A DNA stretch of 64,000 nt from Plazaster borealis. Taxonomy: Eukaryota; Echinodermata; Asteroidea; Forcipulatida; Labidiasteridae. The stretch covers positions 14,136,696 to 14,200,695 of the forward strand of contig CM037473.1 in the NCBI GenBank assembly GCA_021014325.1, in the 5' to 3' direction. Below are positions 32,325 through 45,265 of this stretch, in pieces. The first letter of the stretch is position 1; the number at the start of each line of letters is the position of its first letter. Under the pieces are notes generated by a model, which was not told where the DNA came from, did no database searches, and saw only the letters and a program-made list of their open reading frames with translations. A program made the position numbers and the translations under genes.

Positions 32325-34054
32325 TTAGTTCTTCTTTTTCTTCTGTTTGGCGTTTGTCCGCAAAAAAAAGCATAGATGCGAACCGTGGATGAACTTGAAA
32401 CTTTGCATGTAGTTAGACTATAACTAGGAGATGCCAAGTGAGTTGTGACGTAATGATTACGTCACCAGGTGTCGAATTACAGTAAATCAAAGTTTAATAT
32501 TTCAAAAAATCATAACTCGATAACAATTTAATGGATTTCAACAATCTATGCATCATCGGACAGGTCTATTAAAACTCAACAAACGCTACACAAAGAGTGA
32601 CCCCGTTTGACCTTGACCTCCGGCTCAAAATGTAAGTTGAACATTTCGTTAGTAATAGCCCTCGGAAGCACGTTCCGCTCCATTGATCACGAGGTCCAAA
32701 GCCTACGTGGGCCTTCACTGAAGGCTGGATGTAGTTGCATGATTTCCGTGCAAGTTTTGACGTGTCGCAGTTCAACGCATTTATAACGTTGGCTTATCAA
32801 TGGCGCAATAACACTGCAGAATTAAATTCCGCTCCACCTGTGCCATGTTCAGCGTCAAGTTGTTCCCTTATTCGCCTTTTTGATGGTTCATGGTGAACAT
32901 GGAATCGAAGACGAAGTTTTACTGAGATGGCCACCTGCTTCAGTGATTCGTATGGCTTTTAATTATGTGAGAAATAAAGCTATAAAGTTTTCACACTCGT
33001 TGTTGTGTTCCATCCTTATTTCCTTGCTGAGTGTATGGTGCACCATAGAGGTAGCTCAACTCATTATGTTATTAATCAAAATTCACGAGAGGCTTAGACT
33101 TGCCGTCTTCATGACTTGCCTTTGTCTTTCATAATTATCCAAAACAAGTGTGTTTTCTTTCAATATTCTAAATTTAACCCACCGTTCTGTATGAATGAAA
33201 ATCTGTCTTAAAAAAAAAACTTTAAAAAAATGCAACCGATAGCTCATACTATGCTTGACTTATTTTAATGACATCATCATCAGTGTATAGTTTTGAACAA
33301 TCGATGTTTCATACACAGATACTTCATGAGTATTCAACTCACTGTATTTGAAACCCTGTTGAAAACTTCTAATAATTGTAAATTAATAATGTGAACATGA
33401 TTAGCATAGTTGGATTTATTAATCCATAAAGAATCAATATTAATTGAAAAATAAATTAACTTCAGTAAATGGCTTACATGGCTGTACTTGTGAGTAGTTC
33501 AGCGGCTCGTTTGAAGATATGCAACCAAGATGAAAGGGAATTCAAAAATTGATGCTCTGTATGAAAAGGACAATTTACCCTAATAATTTATATAATAAAT
33601 TAAATAATGTACTCTTTTGCTGAAAACACTTTGTAATCGTATCTTTAGAAATGATGTTTTAAGCTTTGCATTTTTTGCGAATGTTTTATGTGTGAAAGTT
33701 CTATTTAATTGATAATGACATGATTTGACCTGGCTTCCTGTCCAACCGGAAGTAAAAGAAATACATATTAAGAGTCTCTTTTTTGAATTGTCAGTAAAAG
33801 TCTTGTTTACAGTACAGTTTATGAATATTTTCATAAAAATTGAAACAGATGTTCAATTAATACACGTTCTAGAGCTCAATGCAGTCTTAAGTAGGAACGG
33901 AATGTATACACGTATTTGATTTACACTTTGAAATTTCAAAAGCTATCAACAATCTTTTCATCGACTCAATAAAATAGTTCACACATTGACACAACACTGA
34001 CCCCAATGAAATCCGAACACCTAGTGTTTGTTCCAACAAACACTAAATCTCTAG
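32325..34054 (+). mobile_element. Helitron-like unit B4
   Basis: Starts TTAGTTCTTC without the hairpin module. Otherwise close to B2 throughout. An 18-bp difference lies at about 33220, and about 20 bases are missing near 33900. CTAG at 34051-34054. Confidence 0.7.
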
Positions 34055-36173
34055 TGGATTTTTGAGTTTGTTCCATCTCAAAAATACACACGCATCGTTG
34101 TCCGCAGACTTTGACATTCTTCCCAATCTCGTACGGTTATGAAACTTGGCAACAGTGTTACACCTGACAAATAGACGAAACAGAAATTTAGACAACATAA
34201 TGACGTCATCCAATGATTTATTGTGTAATTAAATGTAGTTAATTTTAATCAAATTTTGAGTTTTTGGTTAAACAACCAGAACTAATAAACTAAAAACGCT
34301 AAATTCGTTGTTATTTTTTGAAAACAAAAATGGTATTTAAACCACTGCAAGCATTCATGCGACAATTCATGCATGTTTACTTTCGAGACACATTGTCAAT
34401 GTAACTGTGAAGCTATCAAATGAAAAATGTAGTGGTTAAATGTACACAATAGTGTCTAGACTTCGAAGTTTATTTTAGTACATACATTGTGTCAGACAAT
34501 AAACCATTGCAAGCAGCAATGCGATAAGTCATGAATGTTTTATTTTCGAGACACATTTGTCAAGGTAACTGTGAAGCTATCAAATCGTCACCCACCGATT
34601 CCACGAACTGACACACACGTAGACAGTAAAAAGTAACAATTGTAGAAAACGGCATTTAATGTTGAAGGCTTTTAAAAAATCCCGCTTTTCTTTCAAAGTC
34701 ACTAGTTTTCTTACAGTGGAGACTTGTTACTTTGAACTTTATTACATGGTGCTTATGACTGCTTTTCGTCCTAAATAAATAAATAAGCAATAAAGTTAAA
34801 CGTTTTGTGTTAGTACGTGAAATCAGAAATTGATTCAAAATGTTTTCGAGCTTGAAACATTAGTACCGTAGCTCAGAGTATTCCAGGATGGGGAACAACT
34901 TCTGACTCAAGCATATTCTGTACATTTCAAAATTAAACTTATCTTTTTTGATAATCTTGAAAAATAATAGACGATTGATAGAGCGTGCTCTTACAGGTGG
35001 TGACTTCATAATTCCTTACATTATAACATCAGAGAACACATAAAGTAGCATACTGTGCCGCACAGTCTTATGGAGATGTTTCTTTACCACACAGGCCATA
35101 GGACAGGAATTGTGGCGAGCGAAATCTATTGACAATGGTGACATCATGATGACGTCGCACAATGTTTTAGCCTAACAAACACATCTACAGTATCCCACAA
35201 GTACACAATCGAAAACAGTTAATCGGACTTATACTTTTCGAGATATGGTGGTCTCAATATTTGCTTATTATATTCATCATACAATAAACTATTGCAAGCA
35301 GTTCTTCAACAAGGCATGGATTTTTACTTTCAGGACACATTTTGTCAATGTACTGTGAAACTATCAAATGCACAAATGTATGTACTGGTTAATGTACAAA
35401 TAGTGCCTAGACTCCAAAATTGTATGTAGCGTTTAAATTGTATCAGTCAATAAACCTTGTAATGCGCACATATCCACCCTGCTGGGTGTTCAAAGCGCAT
35501 GTACACAATAGTGTCTAGACTCTGAAGTTTTATGTATTGCAAACATTGTATGAGACAATTAGCCATTGCAAGCAGTCATGCGACAAGTCACGAATGCTTA
35601 CTTTCGAGACACATTTTGTCAATGTAGCTGTAACAATCAAAACGTCACCGAGGCCACACACACGTAGATCCCAGTGAAAAGTAACAATCGGAGAAAACGG
35701 CGTTCAATGTTGAACGCTTTTTAAAATCCCGTTTACTTTCAAAACGCCTGAGTAATTTTACTGGTTTTCTTACAGCGGAAACTTGATGCTTTGATTTTCA
35801 TTTTTATGGCGCTTTTGACTGCTTTTCGTCCTAAATTTGTTCAAGGTTCACGCAACCTGATTTGGCATTACGCATTGTTAGTCTCTAAAACAGCCGTCCG
35901 TGCAAACCTCGCTAAATAATAAAATGTCAGACTTTGGACAAATTCATAACTCAAGAACTACACAATGAATTTTACAATATATACATCATCGGACAGGTCT
36001 TTCAAAACCCAACAAACGCTACACAAAGTGTGACTCCATTTGAAATGGAATTCCGGTTCAAAATTCAACAATCTTTTCATCGACTCAATAAAATAGTTCA
36101 CACATTGACACAACACTGACCCCAATGAAATCCGAACACCTAGTGTTTGTTCCAACAAACACTAAATCTCTCG
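34055..36173 (+). mobile_element. Helitron-like unit B5, diverged interior
   Basis: Starts with a different 5' hairpin (GATTTTTGAG, loop, CTCAAAAATAC), as in B8 and B12. The interior has internal direct repeats around CATGCGACAA and TTACTTTCGAGACACATT (about 34370, 34540, 35590). It ends with the standard family-B terminus, but the CTAG is changed to CTCG (36170-36173). Confidence 0.6.
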
Positions 36174-38521
36174 GGTTTTTTTAGGTGTTCGGGCATTAAG
36201 CCCGAACAACTCCTTGTTTTTGTTCGTTTTTTTTTAGGTGTTCGGGCATTAAGCCCGAACAACTCCTTGTTTTTGTTCGGTTTTTTTTTTTTAGGTGTTC
36301 GGGCATTAAGCCCGAACAACTCCTTGTTTTTGTTCGGTTTTTTTTTTAGGTGTTCGGGCATTAAGCCCGAACAACTCTTTGTTTTTGTTCGGTTTTTTAT
36401 TTTTAGGTGTTCGGGCATTAAGCCCGAACAACTCCTTGTTTTTGTTCGGTTTTTTTTTTTTTTTTTCTTTGTTTTGCTTATTCTTCTGATAGTCGTTTGT
36501 CCGCAAAAAAAAACCATACTTGCAAACCTTTGATCAACTTGAAACTTAATGTGACGTTAGAACATAACAAGCAGAAGGTGTGTGAGCAATGACGTCATGA
36601 TGACGTCATCGGGTGTCAAATTACAAGCCATTTTAGTTCAAAAAGTGCCCTCATGCCAATGCCTGTAGGTCTCTGAATATTGCAGCTATGGTATTCATAT
36701 TTGGGCATATGATAGATCAAGACACGGGCAACATTTAAAAAGTTAACGCCAAATTCACCTGACCTTTACTTCCGGTCGTACCGGAAGGTCAAAGTTTGCC
36801 TTTCTGCAATTCTTAACAAAAAATCATTTCCTGACAAAATTCTTAACTTCTGTTCATCTGATCAACTTCAAATTTACACCATGTTAGAAACTTGATGTAA
36901 CCTCCATAAAATTGTTGTGACGTAATGATTACGTTATCAGGTGTCGAATTACAGTAAATCAAAGTTTAATATTTCAAAAAATCATAACTCGATAACAATT
37001 TAATGGATTTCAACAATCTATGCATCATCGGACAGGTATTTTAAAACTCAACAAACGCTACACAAAGAGTGAACCCGTTTGACCTTGACCTCCGGCTCAA
37101 AATGTAAGTTGAACATTTCGTTAGTAATAGCCCTCGGAAGCACGTTCCGCTCCATTGATCACGAGGTCCAAAGCCTACGTGCACTGCAGTGGCATGTTTC
37201 CGTGCAAGTTTTGACGTGTCGCAGTTCAACGCACTTATAACGCAAGCTTATCAATGGCGCAATAACACTGCAGAACTAAATTCCGCTCAACCTGTGCCAT
37301 GTTCAGCGTCAAGTTGTTCCCCTATTCGCCCTTTTGGTGGCTCTTGGTGACCATGGAATCGAAGACGAAGTTTAACTGAGATGGCCACCTGCTTCAGTGA
37401 TTCGTATGGCTTTTAATTATGTGAGAAATAAAGCTATAAAGTTTTCACACCCGTTGTTGTGTTCCATCCTTATTTCCTTGCTGAGTGTATGGTGCACCAT
37501 AGAGGTAGAAATAGTACTCAACTCATTATGTTATTAGTCAAAATTCACGAGAGGCTTAGACTTGCCGTCTTTATGAATTGCCTTTGTCTTTACATAATTA
37601 TCCAAAACAAGTGTGTTTTCTTTCAATATTCTAAATTTAACCCACCGTTCTGTATGAATGAAAATCAATGTCTAAAAAATGCAACCGATAGCTCATACTA
37701 TGCTTGACTTATTTTAATGACATCATCATCAGTGCATATGTTTTGAACAATCAATGTTTCATGCACCGATAATTCATGAGTATCCAACTCACTGTATTTG
37801 AAACCCCGATGAAAACTTCTAATAATTGTAAATTAATAATGTCAACATGATAAGCATAGTTGGATTTATTAATCCATAAAGAATCAACATTCATTGAAAA
37901 ATAAATAAACTTCAGTAAATGGCTGACATGGCTGTTCTTGTGAGTAATTCAGCGGCTCGTTTGAAGATATGCAACCAAGATGAAAGGGAATTCAAAAAAA
38001 TGATGCTCTGTATGAAAAGGACAATTTACTCGAATAATTTGCTGAAAACACTTTGTAATCGTATCTTGAGAAATACATCTATTATGATTTTTATAAGCTT
38101 TGCATTTTTTGTGAATGTTTTATGTGTGAAAGTTCTGTGTAATTGATAATGACATGATTTGACCTGGCTTCCTGTCCAACCGGAAGTAAAAGAAATACAA
38201 ATTAAGAGGCTCTTTTTTGAATTGTCAGGAAAAGTCTTGTATACTAACTATCAGTACAGTTTATGAATATTTACATGAAAATTGAAACAGATAATCAATT
38301 AATACACGTCTTATAGCTCAATGCAGTCTTAAGTAGGAACATTATCATTTCTTTCCCGTGTAAACTAAATGTAGACACGTAATTGATTTACACTTTGAAA
38401 TTCTAAAAGCTATCAACAATCTTTTCATCGACTCAATAAAATAGTTCACACATTGACACAACACTGACCCCGATGAAATCCGAACACCTAGTGTTTGTTC
38501 CAACAAACACTGAAGCTCTAG
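36174..38521 (+). mobile_element. Helitron-like unit B6
   Basis: Five tandem 5' hairpin modules at 36181-36455, the longest run in the window. The interior is nearly identical to B7 (offset about 2,059 bp). CTAG at 38518-38521. Confidence 0.7.
36181..36455 (+). repeat. Five tandem copies of the 5' hairpin module
   Basis: Units of about 55 bp: TTAGGTGTTCGGGCATTAAG, CCCGAACAACTCCTTGTTTTT, GTTCGG, then a T run. The stem TTCGGGC/GCCCGAA followed by T-rich DNA resembles a transcription-terminator layout. Long frames reading RCSGIKPEQL or RALSPNNSL here are repeat artefacts. Confidence 0.92.
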
Positions 38522-40578
38522 TTTTTCTTTGTTTTGCTTATTCTTCTGATAGTCGTTTGTCCGCAAAAAAAACCATACTTGCAAACCTTTGATCAACTGG
38601 AAACTTACTGTGACGTTAGAACATAACAAACAGAAGGTGTGTGAGCAATGACGTCATGATGACGTCATCGGGTGTCAAATTACAAGCCATTTTAGGTCAA
38701 AAAATGCCCTCATGCCAATGCCTGTAGGTCTCTGAATATTATAGCTATGGTATTCATATTTGGGCATATGATAGATCAAGACACGGGCAACATTTAAAAA
38801 GTTAACGCCAAATTCACTTGACTTTTACTTCTGGTCGTACCGGAAGGTCAAAGTTTGCCTTTCTGCAATTCTTAACAAAAAATCATTTCCTGGCAAAATT
38901 CTTAACTTCTGTTCATTTGATCAACTTCAAATTTACACCATGTTAGCAACTTGATGAAACCTCCATCAAGTTGTTGTGACGTAATGATTACGTCATCAGG
39001 TGTCGAATTACAGTAAATCAAAGTTTAATATTTCAAAAAATCATAACTCGATAATAATTTAATGGATTTCAACAATCTATGCATCATCGGACAGGTATTT
39101 TAAAACTCAACAAACGCTACACAAAGAGTGACCCCGTTTGACCTTGACCTCCGGCTCAAAATGTAAGTTGAACATTTCGTTAGTAATAGCCCTCGGAAGC
39201 ACGTTCCGCTCTATTGATCACGAGGTCCAAAGCATACGTGCACTGTAGTGGCATGATTTCCGTGCAAGTTTTGACGTGTCGCAGTTCAACGCACTTATAA
39301 CGCAAGCTTATCAATGGCGCAATAACACTGCAGAACTAAATTCCGCTCAACCTGTGCCATGTTCAGCGTCAAGTTGTTCCCCTATTCGCCCTTTTGATGG
39401 CTCATGGTGACCATGGAATCGAAGACGAAGTTTAACTGAGATGGCCACCTGCTTAGGTGATTCGTATGACTTTTAATTATGTGAGAAATAAAGCTATAAA
39501 GTTTTCACACCCGTTGTTGTGTTCCATCCTTATTTCCTTGCTGAGTGTATGGTGCACCATAGAGGTAGAAATAGTACTCAACTCATTATGTTATTAGTCC
39601 AAATTCACGAGAGGCTTAGACTTGCCGTCTTTATGACTTGCCTTTGTCTTTCATAATTATCCAAAACAAGTGTGTTTTCTTTCAATATTCTAAATTTAAC
39701 CCACCGTTCTGTATGAATGAAAATCAATGTCTAAAAAATGCAACCGATAGCTCATACTATGCTTGACTTATTTTAATGACATCATCATCAGTGCATATGT
39801 TTTGAACAATCAATGTTTCATGCACCGATAATTCATGAGTATCCAACTCACTGTATTTGAAACCCCGATGAAAACTTCTAATAATTGTAAATTAATAATG
39901 TCAACATGATAAGCATAGTTGGATTTATTAATCCATAAAGAATCAACATTCATTGAAAAATAAATAAACTTCAGTAAATGGCTGACATGGCTGTTCTTGT
40001 GAGTAATTCAGCGGCTCGTTTGAAGATATGCAACCAAGATGAAAGGGAATTCAAAAAAATGATGCTCTGTATGAAAAGGACAATTTACTCGAATAATTTG
40101 CTGAAAACACTTTGTAATCGTATCTTGAGAAATACATCTATTATGATTTTTATAAGCTTTGCATTTTTGTGAATGTTTTATGTGTGAAAGTTCTGTGTAA
40201 TTGATAATGACATGATTTGACCTGGCTTCCTGTCCAACCGGAAGTAAAAGAAATACAAATTAAGAGGCTCTTTTTGAATTGTCAGGAAAAGTCTTGTATA
40301 CTAACTATCAGTACAGTTTATGAATATTTACATGAAAATTGAAACAGATAATCAATTAATACACGTCTTATAGCTCAATGCAGTCTTAAGTAGGAACATT
40401 ATCATTTCTTTCCCGTGTAAACTAAATGTAGACACGTAATTGATTTACACTTTGAAATTCTAAAAGCTATCAACAATCTTTTCATCGACTCAATAAAATA
40501 GTTCACACATTGACACAACACTGACCCCGATGAAATCCGAACACCTAGTGTTTGTTCCAACAAACACTAAATCTCTAG
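38522..40578 (+). mobile_element. Helitron-like unit B7
   Basis: Starts TTTTTCTTTGTTTTGC with no hairpin module. The rest matches B6, including the CRE-like pair at about 38648 and the 150-bp module. CTAG at 40575-40578. Confidence 0.7.
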
Positions 40579-43246
40579 TGGATTTTTGAGTTTGTTCGCC
40601 CACCTCAAAAATACACGCATCGTTGTCCGCAGACTTTGACATCTTTCCCAAACTCGCACGGTCATGAAACTTGGCAACAATATTACACCTGATGAATAGA
40701 TGAAACAGAAATTTCGACCATATAATGACGTCACCCATTGATTTATTGGGTAATTAAATGTAATTAATTTAATCCAATTTTGAGTTTTTGGTCCAGAACT
40801 CGCAAACTTAGAAAGATAAATTCGTTGTTATTTCCTGAAAACAAAGGGTATTGAATACTTATCGTTTTATACATTGGAACAAATTAAGTTTCAAAGATTT
40901 CTAAAAGAAATTGGCGTTTAAAATGTTCAAATCTTAGATCCATTGCCTAACGCAGCATGGCTTACCCCGGCGCGACTGGCAACGGTGGGTAGCTAGCCAG
41001 TCAAGGCGCTTGTTACAGACCAACGTGGTGCAACCGTAGTTGTTTACAATCGGTGCCATGTGCACCTGGCGTGATTTTCCATTCATGTTTTGACATGGCA
41101 AAGGTCATCGTGTTACAACGTAGTGCAATCTTCAATGGCGTACTAACATTATAGATCTGAATTCTCCTCATATTCAGCGTCTAATTGTTCTCCTATTCGC
41201 CCTTCTCATGGCTTTATGATCAATATGGAATTAAAGACGAAGTTTCACTGAGATGACCACCTGCTTCAGTGATTCCTATGGCGTTTAATTATTTGAGAAA
41301 ATGCAAGCAGAAAAAGACGAACATTGGTTATGTTTTGATCAAACACCGAGACCAGACCCCTGACATCATCAGCTCATTAAGGGTGTTTCGGACGGCGTCT
41401 ACGGCAGAGGTTGTAGATGCTATATCGGTGCTACACGGTGATAAAACGGTAAGCTTTGTGTGAAAATCATTGCTTTTCAAAATGAGTATTAATGCACAAT
41501 TATGTTATAAGGTTTATCCTTAATCATCAAGTGGTGGAGTTGGTGATGTTTTTAAAACTAAGGAACGTTTAGTATGATCGTCGAAGAGGTAGAATTGGGC
41601 AATGGGGGATTGTATGATTGCTGGCTGTGTCACTAAAGTCAGAAAATGGTCCGATTGATGAACGTTTTTCGGCAACTTTGTATTATGACGTGCATAATTA
41701 TCTTAAAAAAAGCTTTTTTAAGCTTGTGTTAAGTAGGTTTTGTTTATAAGTTATTCACTTCAAAAACAATATGGGCACCTTCCACTAACTTGTTCTTGTG
41801 TAATTTTCTCAATTTGAATTTTTTTTATATAGTTTTGACCCCCACCCCTTTGAACAGGTTGGTCCTGGAAAGAGCGCATTTTAAATTCAATAAATTAGTA
41901 ATATTATTGTATAATTATGAAACGTTTTAAGTCTTGATTTTTGTTTATTTTAACAGTTTCAGCTTGACTTAACTTTCCTTGAGTCATAACTTTGCTAATT
42001 TTTAATATTGTTTTTTTTCTTCTTCAGCATACAGCACCGTCCACCAGAATGGTCTTGGATCCAGTGACATATTTTCCACTTCTGCTGCATTCCTTATTTC
42101 CTGTATGATGCACCATACAGGTAGAAATAGAACTTAAATCATTATGTTATTAGTCGAAATTAGTCATTATGTTATAGGCCTAAGTCAAAATTTACGATAG
42201 ACTTAGATTTGCCGTCCTCATGATTTGCCTTCGTTTTGCATTATGACTTAAAACAAATGACTTTTTCAATAGTCTAAAAATTAACAAACTGTTCTGTAGG
42301 AAAATCAATATCTAAAAATCAAGCAAGCTTTTTATAAAATACAACTACCAAAACGCACCTTGCTTGACTTATTTTAGCGACATCATCATCAGTGTTTTTT
42401 GTATTGAACAATCAATTTTTCCTGAACCCAGTATCCACCTCACTGGATTTGAAACCCTGTTAAAAACTTTTCTGAATTGTAACCTAATAACATCAACATG
42501 AATGGCATTTAGTGTTGTTTTTTTTAATCAACAAAGAATCGATAACCATCGAAAAATAAATAAACTTTATTGAATTGAATACAAGATATTAATAGTTGTA
42601 TATTTACGGCAGATTTATATTTACGGCAAAAATGCGTGATTAAAGCTAAAACCTTGCATGTCTTCAAGCCAGGATTTGTAACATCCAAAATTTGAGATCC
42701 TGTTCAAATGACGTCATCAATTGTCATATAATTATGAAGTCACCTTAAAGGTGCAGTTTAACTTGATCTATCTAAAGTTTATTATTTCGAAATAAAAAAA
42801 TAAAAAAATAAACAATCTATTATGATTTTAAGCTTTGCATTTTTTGTGAATGTTTTATGTATGAAAGTTCTGTATAACTGATAATGACATGATTTGACCT
42901 GGCTTCCTGTCCAACCGGAAGTAAAAGAAATATATATTAAGAGGCTCTTTTTGAATTGTCAGTAAAAGTCTTGTATACTAACTATCAGTGCAGTTTATGA
43001 ATATTTACATGAAAATTGTCACAGATGTTCAATTAATACACGTTTGAGAGCTCTTAAGTAGGAACGTTAGCCTTAATTTCCCGTGTAAACTAAATATATA
43101 CACGTAATTGATTTACACTTTGAAATTTCAAAAGCTATCAACAAACTTTTCATCGACTTAATAAAATAGTTAACACATTGACACAACACTGACCCCAATG
43201 AAACCCGAACACCTAGTGTTTGTTCCAACAAACACTAAAGCACTAG
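40579..43246 (+). mobile_element. Helitron-like unit B8, intron-bearing
   Basis: 5' hairpin GATTTTTGAG/CTCAAAAATAC. Contains an intron-like segment: donor GT at 41449-41450 (AAACG/GTAAGC), a pyrimidine tract, and acceptor AG at 42026-42027. Nearly identical to B12 (offset about 9,087 bp). 3' end CACTAG variant at 43243-43246. Confidence 0.68.
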
Positions 43247-44234
43247 TTTTTTTTAGTTTTTCTTATTCTTTTCCCCAAGATTTGTCCGCAAGCAAACGCA
43301 TACTTGCGAACCTTTGATCAACTTGAAACTTCATGTGAAGTTAGAACATAACTAGCAGAAGCTGAGTAAGTTGTGACGTCACGATTACGTCATCAGGTGT
43401 CAAATTACAAGCCATTTAAGGCCAAAAAGTGACCATATGCCAATGCCTGTATGTCTCTGAATATTATAGCTACAGTATTCATATTTGGGCATATGATAGA
43501 TCAAGACACGGGCAACATTTCAAAAGTTAACGTCAAAATCGTATGACCTTTCCTTCGAGGTCATGCCCCTAGGTCGAAGTTTGCCTTTGGTTTTTTTCTT
43601 GAAAAACATCATTTTCGGGCTTATTTCTGGCGTAACTCAAGATTGAAATTGAATTTTACATTGAAACTCATAAGACATTTGAACCTAAATATCAAGACGA
43701 CACAAACTTGATGATGTCATGATGACGTCATCAGGTATTGAATTACATCAAATCAAAGTTTAATATTTGGAATAAAATCATAACTCATGAACGACATGTT
43801 GGATTTTTACAATCTATACATCATCGGAAAGTTCGTTAAAGGTTCAACAGACGCTACACAGAAAGTGACCCCATTTGACCTTAACTTCCGGTTCAACCCG
43901 GAAATTTAAAATTTCATAAAATTCGTATCTCAAAAATTACTTATCATTTCAGAATAAATTTTGCATCAGGTTATAGAACATTGAGCCTGCTCAAACTTTT
44001 GCACAGAAATGACAACATTTTGACATTTACATCTTGTCTTATAACCACCGGCATTAAAGCGCACGTTTGTGTTGACCCACTTTGATAACGCGGGATAGTG
44101 TAATAGCACGTGTACAGATACAAGTATATTGAACGTGTAGTTCAGTTACATCAACTACATGTACGAATACATTTAGCAACGCTGCATGTTACCTTGTTTA
44201 TTGCGCACCACGGCATAAAGATAATCCATCTAAA

Positions 44235-44835
44235 ACTTGAAAAATTCGTAACTCCTGAACCACATATTGGATTTTTACAATCTATACATCATCTGAAAGG
44301 TCTTTATAAAACCTAACATACGCTACACTTATTGTGACCCCAATTGACCCTGACTTCCGGTTCAAAGCGGAAGTTGAAATTTAATGTTTCAAAATTCATA
44401 ATTCCTGAACCACACAATGGATTTTTACAATCTATACATCATTGGACAAGTATGTAACAACTTAATAAACGATATACAGAATGTGACCCCAATTGACCTT
44501 TACTTCCTGTTCAAACCGGAAAATGAAATTTAATATTTGAAAAAATCAGAACTCCTGAACCACACATTGGATTTTTATCATCTATACATCATCAGAAAGG
44601 GCTCCAAAGATTTAAGAAACGCTACACACTGTGACCTCATTTGACCTTGACTTCCGGTTCAAACCGGAAAGTGAAAGTTAATGTTTCAACAAATCGTAAC
44701 TTCTAAACAACACATTGGATTTTTACAATCTATACATTATTGGGAAAGTATGTAACAACTTAAGAAACAATACACAGGATGTGACCTCATTTGACCTTGA
44801 CTTCCCGTTCAAACCGGAAGATGAAATTTAATACT
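44235..44835. repeat. 150-bp satellite, four units
   Basis: GGATTTTTACAATCTATAC-type landmark at 44269, 44419, 44569 and 44717. Each unit carries TTGACCTTGACTTCCGG and CAAACCGGAAG. The same module occurs once in most family-B units, so this is a local expansion of a transposon segment. Confidence 0.92.
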
Positions 44836-44844
44836 TGAACAAAT

Positions 44845-45086
44845 CATGATGAAAGAAAAAACACCCTTGTTGTACAAATTTGCGTGCTTTCAGATGTAGG
44901 AATAAAAACTTCTTGCAAGAAGTTTTTATTATTTTAGTTAGAAATTACCACTTTTTCAAAAACTACGTTACTTCAGAGGGAGTCGTTTCTTTTATACTAT
45001 CAACAGCTCTCTGTTGCTCGTTACCAAGTCAGTTTTCATTCTAATATATATTTTGAGTAATTACCAAACGTGTACAGTGCCTTTAA
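44845..45086. mobile_element. TTAA MITE, family M1, copy 3 (5' truncated)
   Basis: The left third is missing and joins directly to satellite DNA. The right end CAGTGCCTTTAA is followed by GTAGGAACGTTAGC. In sibling units that sequence follows CTCTTAA or CAGTCTTAA, so insertion was at a TTAA. Confidence 0.8.
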
Positions 45087-45265
45087 GTAGGAACGTTAGC
45101 ATTTATTTCCCTTGTAAACTAAATGTATACACGTAATTGATTTACACTTTGAAATTTCAACAATTTTTTCATCGACTCAATAAAATATTTCACACATTGA
45201 CACAACACTGACCCCAATGAAATCCGAACACCTAGTGTTTGTTCCAACAAACACTAAATCTCTAG

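Larger units (their letters stand above)
43247..45265 (+). mobile_element. Helitron-like unit B9
   Basis: Contains a single 150-bp module near 43801 and the tandem array of four at 44235-44835. A truncated M1 MITE follows. CTAG at 45262-45265. Confidence 0.65.

Noticed and set aside
36147..36533. 128-residue frame with repeating RCSGIKPEQL
   Set aside because: Translation of the five tandem hairpin modules. The antisense frame is equally open.
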